This document shows, piece after piece, positions 26,207 to 34,438 of a DNA stretch of 64,000 bases. How positions within the stretch are numbered: position 1 is the stretch's first letter; every line of letters begins with the position of its first letter. The notes under the pieces were generated by a model that was given only the letters and a program-made list of their open reading frames with translations, did no database searches and was not told the DNA's origin. The stretch comes from Olivibacter sp036959255 (GTDB lineage Bacteria; Bacteroidota; Bacteroidia; Sphingobacteriales; Sphingobacteriaceae): positions 434,001 through 498,000 of the forward strand of contig NZ_JAWMTI010000003.1 in assembly GCF_036959255.1 (NCBI RefSeq), in the 5' to 3' direction. The position numbers and the translations under genes are program-made.

Positions 26207-27061
26207 ATGATTAAAATCACTGAATGTCCGCGCGATGCAATGCAAGGGATCAAGGAATTTATTCCAACCTCTTGTAAGGTAACTTATTTAGATTTGCTTT
26301 TAAAAGCGGGCTTTGATCGTTTGGATTTCGGCAGTTTTGTTTCTGCAAAAGCAATACCTCAACTAAAAGATACAGCAACCGTATTATCACAATTAAACTT
26401 ATCGAATACGAGCACACAATTACTCGCTATTATTGCAAATATCAGAGGTGCCCAAGAAGCCAGTGCTTACGCTGAAATAACTTTTCTTGGCTTTCCTTTT
26501 TCTATATCTGAAACTTTTCAGCAGCGCAATACAAATGCGGGTATTCAACAATCCATTGTAAATATTGATCACATCTTAACAATCTGTAGCGAATCGGGTA
26601 AAGAACCCTTGATATATTTGTCAATGGCATTTGGTAATCCTTATGGCGATCCATGGTCGCCGGAAATCGTTAGCTCTTATGCAAATTTGCTTGTAAAAAA
26701 GGGAGTCAAGCACTTGATGTTAGCTGATACGACTGGTGTCTCCACACCCGCAACTATTAAAATGCTCTATCAAAATTTAACCAAAGATTTTCCTTATATC
26801 GACCTTGGCGTTCATCTACATAGTACACCTGAAAGTATGCTGGAAAAAATACAAGCGGCATACGAGAGTGGTTGTAGGCGATTTGACACCGCGCTCGGTG
26901 GTTATGGCGGATGCCCAATGGCAAGTGACAAATTGACAGGGAATATTGCAACCGAGGCCTTGTTATCCTTTTTACAAACTAAAAATATCGACAGTAAAAT
27001 CGATCAAGAAGCACTCCAACAGGCTCAATATTATAGTAATCAGATATTTAACCGCAACTAA
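26207..27061 (+). CDS. Hydroxymethylglutaryl-CoA lyase
   Basis: A 284-residue HMGL-like TIM barrel that splits HMG-CoA into acetoacetate and acetyl-CoA, the end of leucine breakdown. Seen: ITECPRDAMQG at strand 1 (E and RD are catalytic and metal residues), LADTTGVSTP, LGVHLHST with the metal His pair, and GGYGGCPMASDKLTGN with the catalytic cysteine of the family. The related hydroxypyruvate- or citramalate-type DRE-TIM enzymes lack this C-terminal signature. Monocistronic, convergent with the ribosomal protein genes. Confidence 0.9.
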   Translation: MIKITECPRDAMQGIKEFIPTSCKVTYLDLLLKAGFDRLDFGSFVSAKAIPQLKDTATVLSQLNLSNTSTQLLAIIANIRGAQEASAYAEITFLGFPFSISETFQQRNTNAGIQQSIVNIDHILTICSESGKEPLIYLSMAFGNPYGDPWSPEIVSSYANLLVKKGVKHLMLADTTGVSTPATIKMLYQNLTKDFPYIDLGVHLHSTPESMLEKIQAAYESGCRRFDTALGGYGGCPMASDKLTGNIATEALLSFLQTKNIDSKIDQEALQQAQYYSNQIFNRN

Positions 27062-27090
27062 GAATAGTTTCGAACGATAAACTAACAAAA

Positions 27091-27113
27091 AAAGGAGGCC
27101 AAAGCCTCCCTTT
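27091..27113 (-). terminator. Intrinsic terminator of the thrS-infC-rpmI-rplT operon
   Basis: GGAGGC (27094-27099) and GCCTCC (27104-27109) around a 4-base loop. Read on the minus strand it ends in a run of seven T, 29 bp after the rplT stop. On the plus strand only a short T run follows, so service to the HMG-CoA lyase gene would be weaker. Confidence 0.85.
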
Positions 27114-27141
27114 CACTAATAGATTGTGATAAGTTTAATAT

Positions 27142-27486
27142 TTATTTAACTGCATCAATTACTGCTTTGAAAGCATCAGGATTATTTAAAGCTAAGTCAG
27201 CTAAAACCTTACGATTTAAGCCGATACTTTTCGCATTTAACTTCCCTATCAACTGAGAATAAGAAATCCCATGTTGACGAGCGCCTGCATTGATACGTTG
27301 AATCCATAATGCTCTGAACTCTCTTTTCTTGGTTTTACGGTCACGGTAAGCATATTGCAAACCTTTTTCTACCGTATTCTTAGCAATGGTATATACCTTG
27401 CTGCGTGATCCATAATAGCCTTTTGCTAATTTAAGAACCTTCTTTCTTCTTCTTCTCGAAGCTACTGCGTTAACCGAACGTGGCAT
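27142..27486 (-). CDS. rplT: 50S ribosomal protein L20
   Basis: A 114-residue basic protein that starts large-subunit assembly by binding 23S rRNA. The sequence MPRSVNAVASRRRRKKVLKL, KGYYGSRSKVYTIAKNTVEKGLQYAYRDRK and ALWIQRINAGARQHGISYS is unmistakable. In many bacteria L20 represses its own operon at the rpmI leader; the 91 bp gap before rpmI could hold such a site but I see no clear pseudoknot. Confidence 0.98.
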   Translation of the reverse strand: MPRSVNAVASRRRRKKVLKLAKGYYGSRSKVYTIAKNTVEKGLQYAYRDRKTKKREFRALWIQRINAGARQHGISYSQLIGKLNAKSIGLNRKVLADLALNNPDAFKAVIDAVK

Positions 27487-27590
27487 AATAAATTAAATTT
27501 AGTTTGGTATAAGGCGCTATGTCTTCTGAAATTCCTTCAGGCAATAAACTTACAACCCAATACCCGGTTAAAAATTTGTTAAAACAATTG

Positions 27591-27791
27591 TTATTTACCG
27601 ATAGCAAGCATACGCTTTACATTTCCCAAATCAGCATCGGATACTAAACCTGAACGTGTTAAATTACGTTTACGTTTCGTGCTCATCTTGGTTAAGATAT
27701 GGCTTTTGTATGCATGTTTTCTCTTGATTTTACCGGTTCCAGTAAGGCTAAAACGTTTCTTAGCACTGGAATTGGTTTTTACTTTTGGCAT
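27591..27791 (-). CDS. rpmI: 50S ribosomal protein L35
   Basis: A 66-residue basic protein, MPKVKTNSSAKKRFSLTGTG followed by KIKRKHAYKSHILTKMSTKRKR, which is the L35 pattern; it binds 23S rRNA in the large subunit. It lies between infC and rplT, the conserved order. Confidence 0.97.
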   Translation of the reverse strand: MPKVKTNSSAKKRFSLTGTGKIKRKHAYKSHILTKMSTKRKRNLTRSGLVSDADLGNVKRMLAIGK

Positions 27792-27882
27792 AATCTTATC
27801 TGTTATTATCTATCTATTAGTCTCTTATTTATAGGCCGATGGGTGCAAAATGCGCCCACAACGACTCTCCATAACTCAACAG

Positions 27883-28452
27883 TTATTTTGTTTTCGGGTT
27901 TTTAGGTGCAACGGTAATGAACATCCGTTTTCCCTCTAGTTTAGGCAGCAATTCTACTTTACCTATCTCTTCCAAGGCCTGCGCAAATTTCAGTAAAAGA
28001 ATCTCGCCACGGTCCTTATACACAATCGCCCTACCTTTAAAATGTACATAAGCACGCACCTTCTCCCCTGCTTCTAAGAATTTAATGGCATGCTTAAGTT
28101 TAAAGTCAAAGTCATGTTCATTTGTATTCGGACCGAATCGGATTTCTTTAATGACCGTTTGCTTCGCATTGGCCTTAATCTCTTTCAACTTCTTCTTCTG
28201 CTCGTAAACAAACTTGCTATAATCAACAACCTTACACACAGGTGGATTCGCATTTGGAGAAATCTCCACCAAATCTAGCTCCAACTCATCTGCTATCGCT
28301 AAAGCCTGCCTGATTGGATAAACACCTTGTTCCACATTTTCACCAACTAAACGCACTTCAGTTGCTCTAATGTGCTGATTAATTCTATGATCGGGTTCTT
28401 TCTTTTTAAAAGGAGGACGCGGTCCCCTCATTCCTGGTTTTCCTAATGCCAA
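27883..28452 (-). CDS. infC: Translation initiation factor IF-3 (TTG start)
   Basis: IF-3 keeps the 30S subunit free and checks the start codon and initiator tRNA. The 189 residues contain the N-domain (DHRINQHIRATEVRLVGENVEQG), the lysine-rich linker (about 85-100), and the C-domain ending in LPKLEGKRMFITVAPK. The frame opens at TTG (28450-28452), with AAAGGA 5 bases before it and an in-frame stop just upstream; the first ATG would remove seven residues. Family knowledge: infC often uses a rare start codon (AUU in E. coli) for self-regulation. It follows thrS by 15 bp. Confidence 0.96.
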   Translation of the reverse strand: MALGKPGMRGPRPPFKKKEPDHRINQHIRATEVRLVGENVEQGVYPIRQALAIADELELDLVEISPNANPPVCKVVDYSKFVYEQKKKLKEIKANAKQTVIKEIRFGPNTNEHDFDFKLKHAIKFLEAGEKVRAYVHFKGRAIVYKDRGEILLLKFAQALEEIGKVELLPKLEGKRMFITVAPKNPKTK

Positions 28453-28467
28453 ATTATTCCTTTAATT

Positions 28468-30393
28468 TTAAACTGTTATTTCTTTAATTAATTGTTTGCT
28501 AAAGGCCTCTACAGTCATACCTCCAAGGTCACCTTCGCCATGTTTTCGAACAGAAATCGTGCCATTTTCAACCTCTTTTTCACCTACGATGAGCATATAA
28601 GGGATTTTTTTGATCTCAGCGTCTCGTATCTTTCTGCCCACCTTTTCATCTCGCAAATCAATCAACCCGCGAATATCGGTATTATTTAACGATTCTAAAA
28701 GTTTTTTTGCATATTCTTCGTATTTTTCGGACACGGGTAATATGATAAATTGTTCCGGTGTCAGCCATAGCGGAAATTCACCGGCACAATGTTCTATTAA
28801 TACAGCTACAAAACGCTCCAAGGAACCAAAGGGTGCACGATGAATCATAACAGGACGATGCTTCTGGTTATCGCTGCCGGTATACTCCAGTTCAAAACGT
28901 TCCGGCAAATTGTAATCAACTTGGATGGTACCTAATTGCCATTTACGTCCCAGTGCATCTTTAACCATGAAATCTAACTTTGGCCCGTAAAAAGCCGCTT
29001 CGCCAAGTTCAGTCACCGTCTTCAGCCCCTTTTCCTCAGCGGCTTCCACAATAGCTGCCTCTGCAAGCAGCCAATTCTCTTCACTGCCGATGTATTTGCT
29101 CTTGTTTTCGGGATCCCGCAGCGAGATTTGTGCAGTGTAGTCGTCAAAGCCTAACGCTTTGAAAACGTATAAAACAAGATCAATAACTTTTTTGAATTCA
29201 TCTTTTACTTGATCCGGACGACAAAATAGATGGGCATCATCTTGTGTAAACCCCCTTACCCGAGTCAAACCGTGTAATTCGCCGCTCTGCTCATAACGAT
29301 ACACCGTACCGAATTCAGCAAAACGTACCGGAAGATCTTTGTACGAACGAGGTTTTGTTTTATAAATTTCACAATGGTGCGGACAGTTCATCGGTTTCAA
29401 CAGAAATTCTTCTCCCTCCTGTGGTGTACGGATCGGCTGAAAAGAATCCGCCCCATATTTCTCGTAGTGCCCAGAGGTTACATAGAGGTTTTTATGGCCG
29501 ATATGGGGTGTTACTACCGGTTCGTATCCAGCCTTCATTTGCGCGCGTTGCAAAAAATCAATTAGTTTCTGGCGTAGTGCGGCTCCTTTTGGTAACCATA
29601 GGGGGAGCCCCATGCCTACTCTTTCTGAGAAAGCGAACAGTTCCAACTCTTTACCCAACTTCCGGTGATCTCGCTTCTTCGCCTCTTCGATCATATGAAG
29701 ATAGTCAGATAATTCGCTTGCTTTCGGAAAGGTAACACCATAAATCCGTGTTAGCTGCTTCCTGCTTTCATCACCACGCCAATAGGCTCCTGCCACATTG
29801 GTTAACTTAATGGCTTTTATAAAGCCGGTGTTCGGTATATGTGGTCCCCGACAAAGATCGGTAAAGTTCCCTTGGGTATAAAATGTGATCGATCCATCCG
29901 CTAAATCCTTGATCAAATCCAACTTATATTCGTCCCCTTTTTCGGAGAAATAAGCAGTTGCGTCTGATTTGGATACTTGTTTTCTGATGTAATCCGATTT
30001 GGTGCGTGCTAATTCCAGCATTTTGTCCTCAATCTTCTTAAAATCATCAGAAGAAAACGGCCGATCGCCAAAGTCAACATCGTAATAAAATCCGGTTTCA
30101 ATAGCCGGACCGATACCAAATTTGGTTCCGGGGTATAAGGTTTCCAACGCTTCGGCCATTAAGTGAGCAGAAGAATGCCAAAAGGTCGACTTACCTTCTT
30201 TATCGTTCCAAGTCAGCAATCGTACGGATGCGTCCTTTTCAATGGGTCGTGTAGCATCCCATACTTGTCCGTCAACTTCGGCGGCTAAAACATTACGGGC
30301 CAAGCCCTCAGAAATAGATTGTGCAATCTGTAACGAATTGGTTCCTTTCTCGTACTCACGGATCGAACCATCGGGAAGTGTGATCTTAATCAT
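28468..30393 (-). CDS. thrS: Threonyl-tRNA synthetase
   Basis: A 641-residue class II synthetase that charges tRNA-Thr and edits mis-charged serine. Domains: TGS (1-60, ITLPDGSIREYEKG), the editing domain with HSSAHLMAEAL, the catalytic core (about 240-530) with zinc residues in MNCPHHCEIYKT and class II motifs (RFAEFGTVYRYEQSGELHGL; IHRAPFGSLERF), and the anticodon domain. It heads the translation operon thrS-infC-rpmI-rplT. Confidence 0.98.
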   Translation of the reverse strand: MIKITLPDGSIREYEKGTNSLQIAQSISEGLARNVLAAEVDGQVWDATRPIEKDASVRLLTWNDKEGKSTFWHSSAHLMAEALETLYPGTKFGIGPAIETGFYYDVDFGDRPFSSDDFKKIEDKMLELARTKSDYIRKQVSKSDATAYFSEKGDEYKLDLIKDLADGSITFYTQGNFTDLCRGPHIPNTGFIKAIKLTNVAGAYWRGDESRKQLTRIYGVTFPKASELSDYLHMIEEAKKRDHRKLGKELELFAFSERVGMGLPLWLPKGAALRQKLIDFLQRAQMKAGYEPVVTPHIGHKNLYVTSGHYEKYGADSFQPIRTPQEGEEFLLKPMNCPHHCEIYKTKPRSYKDLPVRFAEFGTVYRYEQSGELHGLTRVRGFTQDDAHLFCRPDQVKDEFKKVIDLVLYVFKALGFDDYTAQISLRDPENKSKYIGSEENWLLAEAAIVEAAEEKGLKTVTELGEAAFYGPKLDFMVKDALGRKWQLGTIQVDYNLPERFELEYTGSDNQKHRPVMIHRAPFGSLERFVAVLIEHCAGEFPLWLTPEQFIILPVSEKYEEYAKKLLESLNNTDIRGLIDLRDEKVGRKIRDAEIKKIPYMLIVGEKEVENGTISVRKHGEGDLGGMTVEAFSKQLIKEITV

Positions 30394-30462
30394 TTACAAC
30401 TATGATTTACTATTTTAAAAATATTGCTTTCTAAATCACCTACAATGTGATTTTTGTGACGA

Positions 30463-30497
30463 CAAAGATATTAAAAATTAAAAAGGAAAAAGTCAAA
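30463..30497 (-). promoter_or_regulatory. Probable promoter of thrS operon
   Basis: On the minus strand TTTG (30494-30497), a 23 bp spacer and TATCTTTG (30463-30470), which matches the Bacteroidota consensus; the -7 box is 69 bp from the thrS ATG. Confidence 0.55.
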
Positions 30498-30553
30498 AAA
30501 TTAATTAGTTGATCGCTTTGTTCACAAGATAGATCTCTGCCCGATTCTATAAA

Positions 30554-30582
30554 AAAGTCCGGCATAGCATATGCCGGACTTT
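30554..30582 (-). terminator. Intrinsic terminator of catabolic operon A
   Basis: GTCCGGCAT (30557-30565) pairs with ATGCCGGAC (30571-30579), flanked by A and T runs; minus-strand reading ends in T6. It follows the PLP-enzyme gene by 50 bp. Confidence 0.9.
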
Positions 30583-30631
30583 CAACCAAATTATCCTGTT
30601 GCTTATGCCCTTTAAGCAACACTTCTCTCGA

Positions 30632-31849
30632 CTAAACCACAGTCGAAAGTTCTTCTCGTAGCCGTTTGGCTACTACTTTTTCCTGGCCTGGTTTTAACAT
30701 CCATGCCGTTAAAACCAGCGATTTATCTTCTGCTCCACCTATTTCTATCGACGGATTTCCGGCCCGCAAGCGTTGCTGCAATTCCTTTCCTGAAATCTTA
30801 ACTTTTTCCGGATTCCAATGAATATGCAAAGTTGGTGTCACATTTCCCAAGGGAGGCGTTTTTATTTCAGTGGTAACACCGTCAACGGTCTTTGCTGCCA
30901 TGGCAATCAAGTCAACCTGCTGTTTTTGCAATTCCCATTCTCGTTGGTGATCAAGATGCACAAATTTCTCCAAGGCAACGTACATTCCCAATACCTCTTC
31001 TTTATTGACTTTCATTCCACGGCCAATGTTAAAACCGCGAGGAGGCATGTGTAATCTGGCAGCTTGCACAAAATTCTTTTTTCCCATGAGCAAACCGGCA
31101 CTTTGTGGTCCGCGAATAGCTTTTCCTCCTGATACACATACCAAATCAAATCCCATTTCATGAAATTTCCACAAATTAGAAACAGGAGGTACATCGGCCG
31201 CTATGTCGATCATTGTCGGAACACCATGTTTCTTAGCAATAGCCACCCACTCTTTGTGCATAATCTGACCACGATCTGCTTGTACATTAAGAAAAAACAT
31301 AAGGGCCGTCCTTTCATTGATTGCTTGTTCAAGCTCTTCACGTGTCTCTACCATGACAATATTGCAACCGGTGTTTTTGAGTGCATGGGTGTAAACAATT
31401 TCATGCCCTTTTTGACAGATCACTTCTGATTTCATATTAGTTCCTTGTAAATGGGGCAATTGTGTCGCCTTTTCTTCATCTATGCCTGTTAATATGCCTG
31501 CAAGCCCTAGGGTCATGGCAGAGAAACAGCCCGCTGTTACAACGGCAGATTCCGCATGCACCAATTCCGCAATTTTTTCACCGACTTTGTCCTGCAACTC
31601 GTCTAACATACAGAAATCTTGTGCACTGTAGTTAATGGCTTCTAATACTTCGGGACGCATTAACGAGCCTGTCATCGCCGTATAAGTACCGGCAGCATTG
31701 ATAAAAGTCCGTACCCCCAATTCTTTGAACAACTCGCGACCTGCGCGCTGCTTTCCTGTCCATAAAAGTTGATTGACATCAACGTAAGGTGTAATTAATC
31801 CACCTGCAGGCAACATGGACAAATATTTTAATAGTTCTCTTCTTCTCAT
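30632..31849 (-). CDS. SelA-like PLP-dependent enzyme with Tat-like signal (D-glucosaminate ammonia-lyase-type family)
   Basis: A 405-residue fold-type I PLP enzyme related to the SelA/DgaE group, which eliminates ammonia from amino acids or amino sugar acids. The Schiff-base lysine is probably in SGGKAIRGPQSAG; FINAAGTYTAMTGS at the N-terminus and DIAADVPPV (PLP-ring Asp) are typical. The N-terminus MRRRELLKYLSMLPAGG looks like a Tat signal, fitting a cofactor loaded in the cytoplasm before export. Last gene of operon A, next to RidA, which hydrolyses reactive enamines and imines made by such lyases. The substrate is unknown. Confidence 0.82.
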   Translation of the reverse strand: MRRRELLKYLSMLPAGGLITPYVDVNQLLWTGKQRAGRELFKELGVRTFINAAGTYTAMTGSLMRPEVLEAINYSAQDFCMLDELQDKVGEKIAELVHAESAVVTAGCFSAMTLGLAGILTGIDEEKATQLPHLQGTNMKSEVICQKGHEIVYTHALKNTGCNIVMVETREELEQAINERTALMFFLNVQADRGQIMHKEWVAIAKKHGVPTMIDIAADVPPVSNLWKFHEMGFDLVCVSGGKAIRGPQSAGLLMGKKNFVQAARLHMPPRGFNIGRGMKVNKEEVLGMYVALEKFVHLDHQREWELQKQQVDLIAMAAKTVDGVTTEIKTPPLGNVTPTLHIHWNPEKVKISGKELQQRLRAGNPSIEIGGAEDKSLVLTAWMLKPGQEKVVAKRLREELSTVV

Positions 31850-31859
31850 GATAATTTTT

Positions 31860-32981
31860 TTAATTTTTTACCTCAGCTAGGGTTTCCGGGTCAACATCTG
31901 AATTAGGTAATGGCTTGTGTTGCCAATAGGAAGCCAATAACGAGCCCGTGATGTTCATTAAGGGACCGAAAATGGCAGGTGCCAATCCTACAGTGGCTAA
32001 TTTCCCCATCTCCTTTGCAATACCGGAAGCCAATCCCCCATTCTGCATACCTACTTCAATTGCCATCGTTCGACAATCACGTTCAGACATACGGAAGAGT
32101 CTGCCACAACTGTAACCTAAGAAATACCCTGTTAGATTGTGTATTAAGACCAGTAAAAGCAACTGCGGACCAATGGTTAATAAACTATCTCTGCCAGCGG
32201 CCGTAATGATGGCGATAATAATGGCAATACCAGCCATCGAGATCTTGGGCATAAAGTCGTCCAACCACTTTACTTTGCCATGGAATAATCTGTTGAATAA
32301 TAGGCCTGCACCTATAGGAAGGATAACCATTTTCAGAATATCCCACATCATGTCGAGTAGGTGAATTTCTACGAACGCACCGGCGAGCATTTTCATAAGC
32401 ATCGGTGTCACCAATGGTGATAATAGTGTAGATACCGCTGTTATGGTGATAGATAATGGCAGATTTGCCTTCGCCATATAAGACATTACATTTGAGGCCA
32501 TTCCATTTGGCGAACAACCGATCAAAATTATTCCCGCGGCTATTTCCGGAGAAAATCCGCTGGCATTGGCTAGTAAAAAGCCTACACAGGGCATAATAAT
32601 AAAGTGGCTAACCACACCAATAAATACACCTTTTGGATGTTTAATGACGCCTACAAAATCCTGTACACTCATAGACGTTCCCATGCCAAACATAATCACT
32701 TGGATTAACGGTGTTATCAACTCTGCCAATGGAAAACCCTTAACGCTTACAAAGTATTGCGGATAACATAGCGCAGTGGCTACCATAGCAAATATCATCA
32801 TCGAATAAGCATATCCGCGTAAAGATTTAGTAGCACGGAAAGAGATGGCAGTCGACAATAAACAAATGATAAGACTTGGAGCCCATATGCTTTGTCGTGC
32901 GGTCGAATAAGCCCATATACTCAACAAAGCGGCTACTATTGCCATTAGCAGAATAACTTTGTAAAATGAAAATTGCCTCAT
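31860..32981 (-). CDS. Bile acid:sodium symporter family (BASS) transporter
   Basis: A 373-residue inner-membrane protein with nine to ten hydrophobic helices and the SBF motifs IILIGCSPNGMASNVMSYMAKANLPLSI and EVGMQNGGLAS. Bacterial relatives take up small organic acids (for example pantothenate precursors or pyruvate) with Na+. It lies 10 bp from the PLP gene and 24 bp from the RraA gene, so it probably imports the acid product of the exported enzymes; this is inferred. Confidence 0.9.
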   Translation of the reverse strand: MRQFSFYKVILLMAIVAALLSIWAYSTARQSIWAPSLIICLLSTAISFRATKSLRGYAYSMMIFAMVATALCYPQYFVSVKGFPLAELITPLIQVIMFGMGTSMSVQDFVGVIKHPKGVFIGVVSHFIIMPCVGFLLANASGFSPEIAAGIILIGCSPNGMASNVMSYMAKANLPLSITITAVSTLLSPLVTPMLMKMLAGAFVEIHLLDMMWDILKMVILPIGAGLLFNRLFHGKVKWLDDFMPKISMAGIAIIIAIITAAGRDSLLTIGPQLLLLVLIHNLTGYFLGYSCGRLFRMSERDCRTMAIEVGMQNGGLASGIAKEMGKLATVGLAPAIFGPLMNITGSLLASYWQHKPLPNSDVDPETLAEVKN

Positions 32982-33005
32982 ATCAATAAGTTAAGTTTAT
33001 AATGC

Positions 33006-33950
33006 TCACCAGGTTCTTTTTTCCATTAATTGATCTAGCTGTTTCTTCGTTAGCTTCACTTCCTCTTTCTGTCCCTTTAACCAGCTTAAAAAATCGATTT
33101 TTATAGGGTCATCCCATTGGTTATCAATCTGTCCTACACTGTACTTCCCTTCTTGAATTCGCTCCTTTCCGAAAGCGTCTCGCAGTTGGATAAATTCGGC
33201 GGTGACGACAACCTGTTCGGCTAAATGGGCAGGTATAAAAAGGACACCTTCTTTATTACACAAGACTAAGTCGCCGGGTAACACGATCGCACTACCGATA
33301 CGTATTGGTGTGTTAAGTCCCATTAACATCGACTCTTCTAAAAAAGATGGATGGAAATCACGTACAAAAGCATTAAAACCTTTGATATCGGCCAGACCAT
33401 CAAAATCACGCGCACCACCGTCAAAAACAACCCCTTTTCCCGTGCGTTGAAAGATGGTTGTTCCCAGGGTTTGTCCGATCAACGTTCCTCCTTCCACCTT
33501 TCCAAAACCGTCTGCAACGTAAACATCTCCTTTCTGCAACAGTTCAATAGGCCAAGCATTGGTATTTCCCTGAAAGCCTTTCTCATGGCCTCGTTTTAGC
33601 ACAGCATCTTCTACATCAGGCCTTTTTGGCATGTAAGCTGCTGTCACAGCGCGCCCCGCAAATACTCCATTTTCATGAACTGTCTTCCAGCCATCCGCAT
33701 ATTGGTTATAATAACCCGCATTTCTTAGGATCGTCCAGGCATCATCAAAACCAATACGTTCTGCACGCAAAAGAAGTGTGTCAGGTATTTTAGGACGCCC
33801 ATCGCTGTAACGCTCGCCTTTCCAGGATGCGGTAAGAAAGTGAAGCTCTTCTTTTGATAGTTGCTGGGCTTCACTACCGATTGCGAAGAAGAGTAACACA
33901 CAGAGAACGATGAACGCTCTTCTACAGCACCGCTCATTCACGTTAAACAT
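33006..33950 (-). CDS. RraA-family aldolase-like protein with signal peptide
   Basis: 314 residues: a signal peptide ending at SEAQ, an N-terminal helical extension, and the RraA/HMG-CHA aldolase fold (about 80-270). The metal/substrate site is visible as DGGARDFDG and GQTLGTTIFQRTGKGVVFDGG; the family's GDLV...GV..IP strand pair is also present, with Asn in a position often occupied by Asp. RraA proper regulates RNase E; the catabolic context here favours an oxo-acid aldolase or decarboxylase. Its start overlaps the end of the RidA gene by 8 bp. Confidence 0.82.
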   Translation of the reverse strand: MFNVNERCCRRAFIVLCVLLFFAIGSEAQQLSKEELHFLTASWKGERYSDGRPKIPDTLLLRAERIGFDDAWTILRNAGYYNQYADGWKTVHENGVFAGRAVTAAYMPKRPDVEDAVLKRGHEKGFQGNTNAWPIELLQKGDVYVADGFGKVEGGTLIGQTLGTTIFQRTGKGVVFDGGARDFDGLADIKGFNAFVRDFHPSFLEESMLMGLNTPIRIGSAIVLPGDLVLCNKEGVLFIPAHLAEQVVVTAEFIQLRDAFGKERIQEGKYSVGQIDNQWDDPIKIDFLSWLKGQKEEVKLTKKQLDQLMEKRTW

Positions 33951-34398
33951 AGGCTATACAATCCATTTCCACCAGTGAATCGCCTGGTACACCTCCATAA
34001 GTTGCTACCGTCGTCCGCACAGGTGGTTTACTACCAAACCGTCCCTGATACACCTCGTTCATCGCTTTATAATCACCTAAGTCCGCTAAATAAACATTTA
34101 CCTTCAACACCTTTTCCATCGATGATCCAGCCTTTTTTAATTCCGCTTCAAGCTCCTTAAGTACATGGTCTGTATGTGCTTTTATATCACCATCAAAATG
34201 CGCACCCTTGCCGGCGACGAATACCAAGCCATTATACTTGGTGGATCCGGAGAATAAAGGCACCTCGTCTTGTTTTGTTACATTAAAGGTTTCCTTTACG
34301 GTTGAATTGCTTCCTGCTTGGGCAATTGCATTGGCACCCAACAAACCTACCATCGAGGCAAACAGTCTTTTAATGACTGATCTTCTTTCTGTTTTCAT
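33943..34398 (-). CDS. RidA-family enamine/imine deaminase with Tat-like signal
   Basis: 151 residues: a twin-arginine-type N-terminus (MKTERRSVIKRLF, hydrophobic to AIAQA), then a RidA/YjgF chorismate-mutase-like fold. The substrate-binding arginine is kept in PPVRTTVATYGG and the neighbouring acid in LVEMDCIA. Family knowledge: RidA speeds hydrolysis of 2-aminoacrylate-type enamines released by PLP enzymes; a SelA-like PLP enzyme is in the same operon. It ends 8 bp inside the RraA gene, suggesting translational coupling. Confidence 0.88.
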   Translation of the reverse strand: MKTERRSVIKRLFASMVGLLGANAIAQAGSNSTVKETFNVTKQDEVPLFSGSTKYNGLVFVAGKGAHFDGDIKAHTDHVLKELEAELKKAGSSMEKVLKVNVYLADLGDYKAMNEVYQGRFGSKPPVRTTVATYGGVPGDSLVEMDCIAYV

Positions 34399-34438
34399 AA
34401 TGAATAAATTTGATTGTTAAACTGTTATATGGTTTTTG

